From Auricularia sp. M13 (lineage: Eukaryota; Basidiomycota; Agaricomycetes; Auriculariales; Auriculariaceae), in assembly GCA_037042915.1 (NCBI GenBank), contig CM073201.1, forward strand, positions 3,038,001 through 3,102,000: 64,000 nucleotides of DNA, written 5' to 3'. Below are positions 34,201 to 47,000 of this stretch, piece by piece. Numbering within the stretch: the first letter of the stretch is position 1; every line of letters begins with the position of its first letter. Made by a program: the position numbers and the translations under genes. The notes beneath the pieces were generated by a model. That model was not told the origin of the DNA, did not search any database, and saw only the letters and a program-made list of their open reading frames with translations.

Positions 34201-37200
34201 TGTACACGGTCAGCTCGCGATCAGCGCGGAGGTCGGGTACATCGTCCGAAAACGTCACTGTCGGGGAAGTCGCGTTGCATCCACCGCCTCCAGCGAGGAG
34301 AAAACAGACCCTGAAGATGCGAACGGTCAGCGAGGCTGAAATGAGGCGCATAGCGTGCGGGTGGACCATTCAGTGGTTTTGGAAGCACGCCACGCGATGT
34401 CGCGCGGCGATCGGGCGCCGACTTCTGACGTTGGCGCTCGTCGCGAGAGCGCGACGTTGACCTGCAAGAGAACGTCAGTTTCGGCTCGTCGACTGAAACG
34501 CACCATTAGTGAGGGGCCGAAGGTCAACGGAGTCGTTCCCGAAATTTTGACCTTGCGGTGAGCTTTTTGATGGCGATTTCGCGGTGCGCGCTGCGGGCAC
34601 CAATCGCGCAGCCACGCATTGGCGACGCATGCCGCGTCTGCGGCGGGAACGACATATGACCTGGCGCGTTGAGAGCTCGTCAGTCCCGCAAAAACGGTGA
34701 GTGTGGCCATCCGACGCACCAGCTGAGTCGCGGAGCGCGCGGCACTCCGCGTCCAGATTTCGACCGCGAGGATGTCACAGGTCTCCAAGATCTGTTAGTG
34801 CGATTCCGACGCAGACACGGCTTGCGTACCTAGTGGGCGTTATGCTTTGGCAACGGAGTCGCTCCCAGAAAAATGACCTCGTGGGTACATTTTTGATGGG
34901 AAAGTAGACGCCCAGGCGTGTTTTTTGATGGGTGTCTGCACGACGCAGCTGGTGCGCGGCGCTGGGAGCGACGTGTCCGTCAAACGCAGAAATTTCACCT
35001 GCACAGATGTTAGTGCCGCCAGACGCTCGATATCAAGTACTCACGACCTGGAGCACAAGCAAGTTCGACGACACACTGGAAATGCGTCAGAAAAGTCGCG
35101 AAGGAAATGATTGGGGATACGGCAGAGCGAGCGCATACGAAGCGATACGTTGACGCGTATGCTTTCGGTGAGCTGCGGTTGAACACGACACGCAGAACAG
35201 CGCAGTGCAATTCTGCATTGGAAATGCGGAGGTGTGAACCGCGCGCGAGAGCGATGTGGATGGCGAGGGTTGATGGGTGGGATTATGGCAGAAAAGGAAT
35301 ATAAGCTCACCTGGAATGCAATGCATCCTGAACACCGGTCGCATAGTAGATCCGTTCACATAGCGCTTGACGCTTCCGTTGTCTGCAAAGCAGAGACTTC
35401 AGACGCAGAAGACGCAGGAGAAAAAAACTGTTCTCACCTTGTGTCGGCTCTCAACGAGAACCGTGGACTCCAGACGCAGTCCGGCATGTCTGTGCGGCGG
35501 TAGGAACAGCGCGAGACGGTCGCAGGACAAGAGGTCGGCAGTGCGGGATGGTGGACAGAGAAGGGAGAGAAGCGGAGTTTGCCGATGTGCTCTTCGCGTG
35601 AGCACGGTTGTCGGCACTGCTCGCCGGCAGCCGTACTGAAAAGCGTCCCGGCGTCACAGAATCGTGGGGGAAGAAAGAGAAAAGATGCAAGATCTTTATG
35701 CACCGGCCAGATTGCGTTACGAGGTTGAACGTCACGCAGGGATGTGTAATCGCTGCTGAGCTCCTCCGAGCCGCGGCATCATGTGCTGTGCAGCGATCTG
35801 TTTGCCAGCATCTCGCGTATGTTGCCACTCCTACTGGCATTACCTCACGCCCGCTCTGGCTTTGTTACGCGAAAGGGACTGGTACGAGCATTGAAACCTA
35901 CGCAGCAGAGGAGCTGTGCCGTCTGTACCTCGAAGTCGGTGCATCTGTGGCACAGAAACCGCGAGAGCTCAAGGACACATGGGCCACGCATTCTATTTCC
36001 AATGCAACGAGCAGCTCAACACACTATTGAATGGTCGGGCTGAATATCCGGTGGTGACGCGAGATAACGCTTGTGAGTTCCGCGGCACGCGCGCGGTCGT
36101 CCGATTCCATGCATACATTCTCGAGGTATGCTAATGATCTCTCTCTGATTCAGTGGTGGGAAGCTAATGCTATGGAAATAATGAAGCTCAACGGATACAG
36201 AAGCCCCTGGAGGGGCTAACGGCCGGATTTACATGCAGTCATCCCAAAGCTGAATTCACTTTTTCGCACTTTTGACCACTTGAACATGTTGGCACGCATA
36301 CAAAAACGTCACGTGACCTCAGGAGCCGTCAGGGGTCACGCTCGCTCGTCGGGATGGTGCAGAAATGGCGTTCTCACGTGCCGGAGCGGGCCAGAAGCCC
36401 GCGTGCAAACTCCGCTCGCTGAAGAACAACAGCCCAGAACTCGCCCGCGACGACCGGCGCCTGCCATCTCGCCACGTCATAAACTGCGCAGGTACTCCGG
36501 CATGCCATAACCGTGTTCATTTCAAAGAAATCGCCAGTGGGACGAGATCTGCGTAGGCGGCGCGGTTGCGACGCATTCCGCGCATTACTCACTTTCCACT
36601 CAGTTTTTCTGCTTCTCGTTTCACGGCCATCATTCTCCGGTCGATCGCGCATCAGATCTGCTGACTCGACGCGTCCAAACGCGGCCGCTCGGCGTCCGCG
36701 CTCTAGTGCGAGTTTTGGCTTCCTGAGGGTATAGGGGTACCCCTACCCCCACTGCACGCTCAACGGGCGCTTATTTTGGTTCAGGCATGAGCCTATACCA
36801 GAATCACAAGTTGGGCGACGCTCTGAGGCGAGGAATTCGCTCTGCGAGTCGTACTCGGGTGGCTAAACCAAGGCTAAACACCCATCACACGCACTCTCGT
36901 AGCCGCGGCACCGGTCCTCCGGGCTTCCCACGGCACAGTCGTAACGCATCAGCACGCGCAGTCGTACGATGGCCCGGAATAGATACGGGCGGAACGAGCA
37001 GCGTATAAAGGAAGGTGCGGAAGCGGATCGAGGTCAGCATCGGGTCTTCCTCCCGCCTTCTTCGCCCTTCCTCGCATCCTCTCTACCGCTCTCAGCCTCG
37101 GCTTCGACGTCTTCGACGCTGACCTGCCTACGCATGACCCACTCGCAGCTCGACGTCCGCGAACGGACGCGCTTGCTTCGCCGGCGTCGCCGTCAACAGC

Positions 37201-40200
37201 ATTCGCATCCTCTCCTCGACGCTGCGATCGGCCGTCTTGTCTAGGTACGCTTCCTAACAGAATCCTGCGTGTGACACATGCTAATACATCATCATCTCTT
37301 GGAATCCATTCAGGAATCCGTCCACCATCGTGCAAGCTAGCTAACGCTCTCTCGATCGGCAGCCACTCTCGCCGTCAACCGCGGCTTCCGTTCCCTCCCC
37401 TGATCCCAAACGGTGAGTGCTCCAAATATTCAGTATCCCGCACCGAGCTGATACATCATCATTTCTTGAAATGCATTCAGGTTGCGTCCGTCAACGCGCG
37501 AGACGTCGGCGGCGTTCTCTCGCGCACCGCAACTCGCTACCGATTCCCGTCGCCGTCCTTCGTCAACGCTGCTTTTCTCCGCCAATAGTCGAGGTAAGCA
37601 TTCTGGATTTGCATTGACGTTCCCCTTATTGATACATCATCATCTCCTGGACCCATATGTGCCCGTTGTTGTACAGTCAAATCAGTTTGCGTGCGATCGT
37701 TCGACCCGCTACCACCGTTTGGACGCATCGGTTGCATCGGCAACGTTGGTGTGAGTACCATGCCGTCCTGACTATCCTATCGCTCGCTGATTCATCGTCG
37801 TTTCGATGCTTGCGGGACATTTGTCGCTGTTGGGCCAGCGGGACCACCGACTTCACATCGACGCATAACGTACGTTTCACTCTCATTTTTCGCGCATAAA
37901 CCTCTGTGCTCATCGCAATATGCAGTGGACACACTCAGGCGCCATCGAAGAGGCGTGCGGATCGCGGGACGGGCAAATAATGTTGTCATTGACAAAACTG
38001 GGCATAATGGTGCGTACACCCCTCCCACGAGCTACCTATCGCAAACGCGCATGCGGATGTCATTCCGAGCATCGAGGCGCACCTCTGGCTGCCCGAATTT
38101 CGGGCTGCAGCAGCGGTAGACGCTGTTGCGTGTCCGAGTCGGTGCGGCCGAGCCGAGGGCACACCACTCGAACCGCGGCGAGCCGCGCGCGTAGCGCTCG
38201 TTTTCCATCGTCTATGGCATGGTGTCGATGCCTGACGGGCAGCAGGAAGCGCGCGAGAGCGAGACCGTACCGCAGCGTCCGCCGTCGTGCGCGCCGGCCG
38301 AAAACGGCCATATCGCACGCACCGCGCACAGGGCGTGCACGATGCACCGCATGCGCGTTCTGCGTCGTTGACTCCATGCGTGGCGGCCGGGATATTGACG
38401 TTGCGCATCGTGCGCGCGAGATCGTGCACGGGCGGTTGGCTCGCGCGGCCCGACCGATAATGGCCATATCGCCCGAACCGCGTTGAATCGCGCGCACTGC
38501 GACGCATATCCGAGTTCAGTGACCTCGGAGCTGTCCACAGCGGAAGTGGTGTGCGCGCCGTATGCCTGCGGAGTCCGTGAGACTCATCGGCAGCTCCGAT
38601 GCGCACGCGCCGCGTTTCCCACCGCGTCGCGCATCCGAAGCTCGTTCTGCGGGTGGGAGGTCGTAGAATGAGCTATGCGCGATGTCAGCGTGCTGTTGGA
38701 ATCGGAGAACGAGCCTCGGACGCACGCTGAGCGTCGGTCTGTCGTCAGATCCGACCCAAGCTGCCGAACTCGTTCCGCGTGTTCGACGCGGAATTTGCGT
38801 GTCGGGGATGGATAATGCAGTCCTATGCTCACTCAGGAACCCGTTCCTGAAAGCCGTGGGGTCGTGAGCGTTGAGATCGCGAACTGAGTCAAACCAAAAA
38901 AAAATCGGACGCACCGAGTTGAGCACAGAAGGCGTCTTGAACGCCGGCATTCGATAAACTTCTTAAATGATAGCCCGTAGCCCGTAATCTTGAGTTGTTT
39001 GCACGAGGGGTGGATACTGCGCGCGCGATCGTCTGGGCGGACAGAAAGTCACAAAAGCAAAACTTGTCCAAACTCGAAAAGAACGGTACGCACGGATAGC
39101 CCGATCAAAGCCGCATGCCGACCCTGTGTTGAATTTGCAGATTTCGAAGGTGTTCGGCCTGCGCGTGCGACGCGATGCCGAATGAGCTGTTAAAAAAGTT
39201 GTTCAATTCCGACGATAAGGGTGCGTACGGATAGCCAGGATGAAGCCGCATGCTGATATGATGTTGTATTTGCAGAATGCGGACTTGGACGGTGGGAACG
39301 TGCTTCGCGGTGGCGGCCGGCAGATACCCCGCGCTCAGGCTTGCGCTCCGTCCCGCGCGTTGTCGAACGGCCCCGCGGGCGCTGCATGCTGCAGCAGGTT
39401 GACTGCACCAGCTCCCGTAAGAGCTGCGCGAGGTCGACGAGTTCTAATCGCTTCAGCGAGGTGAGTCGCGGTCACTACCCAACTCAGTAAAACTGACGGC
39501 CGTTCACTACGCACACACACTCACACGTTGCTTTTGCAGGCTACTCACGGTCTTTTCGAGGCGGACGGTTTGGGAGGGCAATGAGTCTATTGCGGTCTAT
39601 CTACGCGGTCGTACTATGTACACGCGTGACGTTCATTCCACCTCCTCGGCGCGCGCGGCGCAGATTCTACGGGCGCGTGAGCTCGAGCTGGCGTCAAGGG
39701 CCTGCGGTACGTACCCTTTCGCCGATCCGCGGCGTTTTGGCGGTCGCTGATCTGCAGTCGAGCAGGTTGCGTCCAGTCGAGCGCGGCCAAGTTGAAACTG
39801 AGCTCCGGGTCCGTCAACATGCGCGTTTCGAAGTACCATTCAGTCGAGCTCACCTTTCAGACGATGCCGCCGCACAAGGTGCTGTGCATCGCGTTTGTTC
39901 GCACCAGGAATCGATTTTGCACGGTGCGTGGAATTTGTCTGCTTGCTGGATCAGCATGCAGTCGGCGCGCGCAGACTGTGGGTACGCACTCTGCACTGGT
40001 GGGCGTCAGAGTCCAATGCGCGGTGCGTTGGCTGGCACCCGTTTCGAGCGCTCGCTGAGCAGCTTCGCGTTCGGGTTCGCCGTTTGAGCTCTTTCTGCGA
40101 GCGCATCGCCGTCCGCCGAATAATTGGCTGACTGTGACCGATGAACAGCTGCGAGCTCGTTAGCAAAAATCGAGAATTAGAAATATTGTAATTAGTACTG

Positions 40201-40933
40201 ACCGGAGCGGCGCGTTTGGGGCGGCGGGAGACGGCGACGAGCAGCGGTGAGCAGGTCGGGGCAGCGTCAAGGCAGCGCACGCTCGCCGCTGGCAAAGGTC
40301 GGGAGATGGCGGAGGAGCGCGCAGAGGGCGCGGTCGCTGCTGATGACGACGAGCAACGACGCGACGAGTGAAGGCGGCGTGACCGTGAATCGTGCTCGTC
40401 GGTGAAGGTGACGAGTAAGGCCTTGCGCGGTGATGGCGCTCGATGGAGTTGAGCACGGCTGGGCGCGCGTCCAGCATGCTGCCGCGAGCGATGCCGGGCG
40501 TGCGCACGCCGCGGTCGTCGCTGCCGACGGCGGCGAGGTGGGCGCAGAAGACGGCGCGTGGGCAGTGCTGCTGGCGGCGAGCGCGCGGTATGTATGCGGC
40601 GAGCGCGGCTAGCGTGCGAGCCACGGACGGCGGGCGCGCTCGAGCTGGGCGGGCGGGCGTCCAGCATGCGGGCGCGAGGCGATGCCGGGCGTACGCACGT
40701 CGCGGTCGTCGCTGCTGACGGCGGCGAGGTGGGCGCAGACGACGGCGCGAGGCCACCGCAGCTGGCGGCGACGGCGGTCTGGCGGCGAGCGCGCGGTATG
40801 CGGGCAGCGAGCAAGCCGCGGGCGGCGGGCTGCAGCTGGCGCGCTCTGCGTCGTCGGCAGCAGCGTGCGCGCGGGCGGGCTGCAGAGCGCGCGAATGGTC
40901 GAGGACGGACAGGGTGGGGCGGAAGTCAGAGTC
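31191..40933 (+). repeat. Tandem array unit 4 (9743 bp)
   Basis: Nearly identical to units 2 and 3. The clearest difference is two fewer G residues in the junction (GTGAGGGTTACC near 33,018). TATA equivalent at 37,004. Confidence 0.95.
31289..32952 (+). pseudogene. MED12: Truncated MED12 5' copy 4
   Basis: Exons are 31289-31382, 31431-31528, 31579-31703, 31753-32178, 32314-32584 and from 32632, followed by the same chimeric tail and stop at 32952 as copies 2 and 3. The intron-3 branch-point change is present. I noticed no change relative to copies 2 and 3 within the MED12 part. Confidence 0.88.
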
Positions 40934-41031
40934 GTGCCGGCTTATGCCAGGCTCTGCAACGACTTGACGGCTGCTCGCAACGCAGCCACTAGCAATGGCC
41001 CTGTGGCAATCACATACACGACAATAGGCGT
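32835..41031. other. Spacer of unit 4
   Basis: Equivalent to the spacer of unit 2. Minus-strand intron series at about 35,000-35,437, TATA at 37,004, plus-strand intron series from about 37,245, 55-nt intron pair near 39,086-39,275, GC-rich block at about 40,450-40,890. No recognisable protein gene. Confidence 0.7.
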
Positions 41032-44000
41032 ATGGCTAGCTCTCGCACGCCGCCAGAACCAGTGGCCCCGTATATTGCGCGTCCGCCGCAATGGCTCAAG
41101 CGAACTCATGCAACGGCTGACATCGGTGAGGCCTGTGTTCCAATCCAACTGAGCATGAATTGATTGCGAATAGGATACTCCGGATTCTACCCACCACTTC
41201 CCAATGCGCAGGAGGAACAGCTCACCGATTCTGCTGTACAGCAAGGCTACACGGCGCCGCCAGAAGTCAATGTGCGTGGCACCAAGTCGCAAGCATTTCT
41301 GGCACACGCTGATTTGACTAGGCAGAAAGCTTCAACGCAAAGGGAGAAGCTACCAAGAGTTTTGCAGTGGGAACCGCGCTCGAAGATCTGAAGCAGCTCT
41401 TGGAGCTCGTCATTGAACGGCGAGCAGACAATGCATCCAGACTTCCGTATGCCCATAAAGAAAATTTGCTGTGGCATATGCTCATGTCTTCCTAGACCCT
41501 CTACGTTCAAGGTTCCTGGACGGGTCACATTCACGGAGACACGACGCGTCGGTTGGGTCAACGAGCTCGCCGACCCGGACACGCCGCTCAGCAAGCTCGG
41601 CAAGAGCGTGCCGCACGGATTCAAGGGCCATGACCTGCTCGAGATGCTGCAGACCAACAAAATTGCCGTCTCTCGAGCGGTATGGTATGTCCGTGTGCTC
41701 GGCGCAAACGAGACGCAGGGCATGCGCAACCGGCCCAACTTCCACCCCAGCATGTACAGTGTGGAATGGGCCAACGTTGTCACGAGCTACCTCAAGAAGC
41801 TGCTAGCCGACATTGCCCTTCCCAGTGCGCCTCGAGCAGGACTCAATATCAAGCAGACATTCAAGAGCATTCTTGCTGAACCCGACTCTCGTGAGCGGTG
41901 GTTGACCCGATACTCTTACTGGTGAGTCGAGCGCGTCTCCCGCAACACAATCTGCCTGGCGGTCGCCCTCTGCGTTTTATTGCAACACGATCTGCGTCGC
42001 GGTTTTTTTTGCGGCCGGTTGAGAGCACTCCGTGATGACTTGCTGACATTTTTCAGTTTGGATCTTGTTCGGGAATTCTACGCAGAGTCTCTTGTGGACC
42101 ACTGCACGTTTCTGTCCTGGCTTTGTCAACACCTTGCCGGCGCCAACCTCGCACAGGCCTTTTTCATCGCTGGCCTGATGGAGGAATACTCGGATGGCCT
42201 GCTCGGGCATCGTGCCTTCGCGCGACCGGTCATAGAGAGCTGCCTGGCTAGGTTGACCGAAATTGAGGCTTCTCCCGTCAAGGAGAATGTGGTCTTCCTC
42301 TCGTCGACGATCAAATCGCTTCTCCACGTGCGTCGGCCTCCAAGCCCCCAAATATGTAATAACGCCTATTTCAGCGTGCTTTGGCCGCAGTGCCCGACGC
42401 GCTTGTCAGCCCAGGCATCTGGATGTACCACTCGGGCATCCTTCGCGACGTCTTGGGCCATGCGGACGACTTCCGCGAAGTCGAGCAGCGCAACGAGGCG
42501 CTGGTGTTCCGCATCCTGCCCGAGCGCGCGATGGCGGAGGTGCGCATGATCATGGTGGCACTGCGCTGGTCACCGTGGACGTGGGTTCAAGAATGTACAT
42601 ACGCTGCAATAGACTTGTCTTGACGAGTTCTCTCAGATGCGTCGAAACGGAGGTGCAGGGTTTTTCCATAGGTACGAAAAATTTGAACAGGATTTAGTAA
42701 AATTTGGCAGAGATTCGGCCCGGCCGAGGCCCGGTATTTACAATGTCAAAATGCACGACCGTGAGGGGGTTACCTTGGGTGCAGCGACGAGCGAGGGGTG
42801 GGTGTTGACGAGCACGACAGGTTGAGGGCATAGTAGAGAGATGGAGGAAGAGACGAGAGAGCTGGGTCCTAACCTGCACGCCTTATATTCTCGCTGAGGG
42901 CGCCTATTCCAAGCGAGGGCGGTGAGAGCTGAGTGATGCCCCGGACGTTCTCACCTTTGTTTCCCTCGTCTCTCCGCGCGCAGAGTACCTCACCACCTGC
43001 AGCAACGCAGGCATGCTTATTGGCCTCGAATGCGACTCTGGGGCTCGTCGCTGGGCTGCTCGACTTGCTTCGGCGGGCGAGAAATGCAGCAGCCGGTCGG
43101 GGCGATCCTAGCCAAGCGACCCGCTGACACACGCATTTTCACACACCCCGGCCACCTTCTAGTTGTGAGACAACCTCCCGGTGCTTACTGCATGTTGTAT
43201 AACCTGTTTTTCTACTAGCTGCACTGGCGGCAACGTCTCAAGCTCGTTGTGCAGCATACGACCTCCCGAAGACCTTCTCGTCATTCCCATCAACTTCCTG
43301 CCCAGCCATACACTTCAATTTAGGCTCAATACATTGTGTGTGACTCAGAATGATTGTCTCTAGCCGCGTTCAACGTCATCCCGTGCTGAGAGTGCATATA
43401 TGGTATGATTTCTATTATGGCACATACTGTGACAGGACATATGTACACTGGGCTAGCATGACGAACACAGGCAGTATAGGACGCATGGAGGGAGAGGAAG
43501 GACCGATGCAGAAACGCCATCCGCATCGCGTCTGCAGGCGGTTGCGCGGGAATCCAATCGAGGCTCACAGGCGCAAACGGCGGCGCCAACATCAAGGTCA
43601 GCTCACCTATGACCCACGCGGGCAGATGTCCACGCGGCGAATGCAGCGGTGGGAAAACCAGATCCGGAAACAGACGTTGGCCGACGAGATGCGCGGCGGG
43701 AGACACTGGTGCGAACGGAGGGCTGGGGAACCGGCGCTGGCCTCAGCGCGAGTTGTGCGCCGCTGGCGTAATGCGACGGCAGCGTGAACCAGTGCGCAAC
43801 GCCATCTCGTCGGCGGGAGCGCCCAGGGAGTTGACCCATGGAGAACGCCATCACTCGCGCGTGTGCATGTGCAGCCGTCGTAACCGACGAACAGGTTCCG
43901 ACGTGAGACGGAGAGCGCAACGCGCGCGAATTTGCAGAGGGTGTTGGCGTGCGTGTACACGGTCAGCTCGCGATCAGCGCGGAGGTCGGGTACATCGTCC

Positions 44001-47000
44001 GAAAACGTCACTGTCGGGGAAGTCGCGTTGCATCCACCGCCTCCAGCGAGGAGAAAACAGACCCTGAAGATGCGAACGGTCAGCGAGGCTGAAATGAGGC
44101 GCATAGCGTGCGGGTGGACCATTCAGTGGTTTTGGAAGCACGCCACGCGATGTCGCGCGGCGATCGGGCGCCGACTTCTGACGTTGGCGCTCGTCGCGAG
44201 AGCGCGACGTTGACCTGCAAGAGAACGTCAGTTTCGGCTCGTCGACTGAAACGCACCATTAGTGAGGGGCCGAAGGTCAACGGAGTCGTTCCCGAAATTT
44301 TGACCTTGCGGTGAGCTTTTTGATGGCGATTTCGCGGTGCGCGCTGCGGGCACCAATCGCGCAGCCACGCATTGGCGACGCATGCCGCGTCTGCGGCGGG
44401 AACGACATATGACCTGGCGCGTTGAGAGCTCGTCAGTCCCGCAAAAACGGTGAGTGTGGCCATCCGACGCACCAGCTGAGTCGCGGAGCGCGCGGCACTC
44501 CGCGTCCAGATTTCGACCGCGAGGATGTCACAGGTCTCCAAGATCTGTTAGTGCGATTCCGACGCAGACACGGCTTGCGTACCTAGTGGGCGTTATGCTT
44601 TGGCAACGGAGTCGCTCCCAGAAAAATGACCTCGTGGGTACATTTTTGATGGGAAAGTAGACGCCCAGGCGTGTTTTTTGATGGGTGTCTGCACGACGCA
44701 GCTGGTGCGCGGCGCTGGGAGCGACGTGTCCGTCAAACGCAGAAATTTCACCTGCACAGATGTTAGTGCCGCCAGACGCTCGATATCAAGTACTCACGAC
44801 CTGGAGCACAAGCAAGTTCGACGACACACTGGAAATGCGTCAGAAAAGTCGCGAAGGAAATGATTGGGGATACGGCAGAGCGAGCGCATACGAAGCGATA
44901 CGTTGACGCGTATGCTTTCGGTGAGCTGCGGTTGAACACGACACGCAGAACAGCGCAGTGCAATTCTGCATTGGAAATGCGGAGGTGTGAACCGCGCGCG
45001 AGAGCGATGTGGATGGCGAGGGTTGATGGGTGGGATTATGGCAGAAAAGGAATATAAGCTCACCTGGAATGCAATGCATCCTGAACACCGGTCGCATAGT
45101 AGATCCGTTCACATAGCGCTTGACGCTTCCGTTGTCTGCAAAGCAGAGACTTCAGACGCAGAAGACGCAGGAGAAAAAAAACTGTTCTCACCTTGTGTCG
45201 GCTCTCAACGAGAACCGTGGACTCCAGACGCAGTCCGGCATGTCTGTGCGGCGGTAGGAACAGCGCGAGACGGTCGCAGGACAAGAGGTCGGCAGTGCGG
45301 GATGGTGGACAGAGAAGGGAGAGAAGCGGAGTTTGCCGATGTGCTCTTCGCGTGAGCACGGTTGTCGGCACTGCTCGCCGGCAGCCGTACTGAAAAGCGT
45401 CCCGGCGTCACAGAATCGTGGGGGAAGAAAGAGAAAAGATGCAAGATCTTTATGCACCGGCCAGATTGCGTTACGAGGTTGAACGTCACGCAGGGATGTG
45501 TAATCGCTGCTGAGCTCCTCCGAGCCGCGGCATCATGTGCTGTGCAGCGATCTGTTTGCCAGCATCTCGCGTATGTTGCCACTCCTACTGGCATTACCTC
45601 ACGCCCGCTCTGGCTTTGTTACGCGAAAGGGACTGGTACGAGCATTGAAACCTACGCAGCAGAGGAGCTGTGCCGTCTGTACCTCGAAGTCGGTGCATCT
45701 GTGGCACAGAAACCGCGAGAGCTCAAGGACACATGGGCCACGCATTCTATTTCCAATGCAACGAGCAGCTCAACACACTATTGAATGGTCGGGCTGAATA
45801 TCCGGTGGTGACGCGAGATAACGCTTGTGAGTTCCGCGGCACGCGCGCGGTCGTCCGATTCCATGCATACATTCTCGAGGTATGCTAATGATCTCTCTCT
45901 GATTCAGTGGTGGGAAGCTAATGCTATGGAAATAATGAAGCTCAACGGATACAGAAGCCCCTGGAGGGGCTAACGGCCGGATTTACATGCAGTCATCCCA
46001 AAGCTGAATTCACTTTTTTCGCACTTTTGACCACTTGAACATGTTGGCACGCATACAAAAACGTCACGTGACCTCAGGAGCCGTCAGGGGTCACGCTCGC
46101 TCGTCGGGATGGTGCAGAAATGGCGTTCTCACGTGCCGGAGCGGGCCAGAAGCCCGCGTGCAAACTCCGCTCGCTGAAGAACAACAGCCCAGAACTCGCC
46201 CGCGACGACCGGCGCCTGCCATCTCGCCACGTCATAAACTGCGCAGGTACTCCGGCATGCCATAACCGTGTTCATTTCAAAGAAATCGCCAGTGGGACGA
46301 GATCTGCGTAGGCGGCGCGGTTGCGACGCATTCCGCGCATTACTCACTTTCCACTCAGTTTTTCTGCTTCTCGTTTCACGGCCATCATTCTCCGGTCGAT
46401 CGCGCATCAGATCTGCTGACTCGACGCGTCCAAACGCGGCCGCTCGGCGTCCGCGCTCTAGTGCGAGTTTTGGCTTCCTGAGGGTATAGGGGTACCCCTA
46501 CCCCCACTGCACGCTCAACGGGCGCTTATTTTGGTTCAGGCATGAGCCTATACCAGAATCACAAGTTGGGCGACGCTCTGAGGCGAGGAATTCGCTCTGC
46601 GAGTCGTACTCGGGTGGCTAAACCAAGGCTAAACACCCATCACACGCACTCTCGTAGCCGCGGCACCGGTCCTCCGGGCTTCCCACGGCACAGTCGTAAC
46701 GCATCAGCACGCGCAGTCGTACGATGGCCCGGAATAGATACGGGCGGAACGAGCAGCGTATAAAGGAAGGTGCGGAAGCGGATCGAGGTCAGCATCGGGT
46801 CTTCCTCCCGCCTTCTTCGCCCTTCCTCGCATCCTCTCTACCGCTCTCAGCCTCGGCTTCGACGTCTTCGACGCTGACCTGCCTACGCATGACCCACTCG
46901 CAGCTCGACGTCCGCGAACGGACGCGCTTGCTTCGCCGGCGTCGCCGTCAACAGCATTCGCATCCTCTCCTCGACGCTGCGATCGGCCGTCTTGTCTAGG

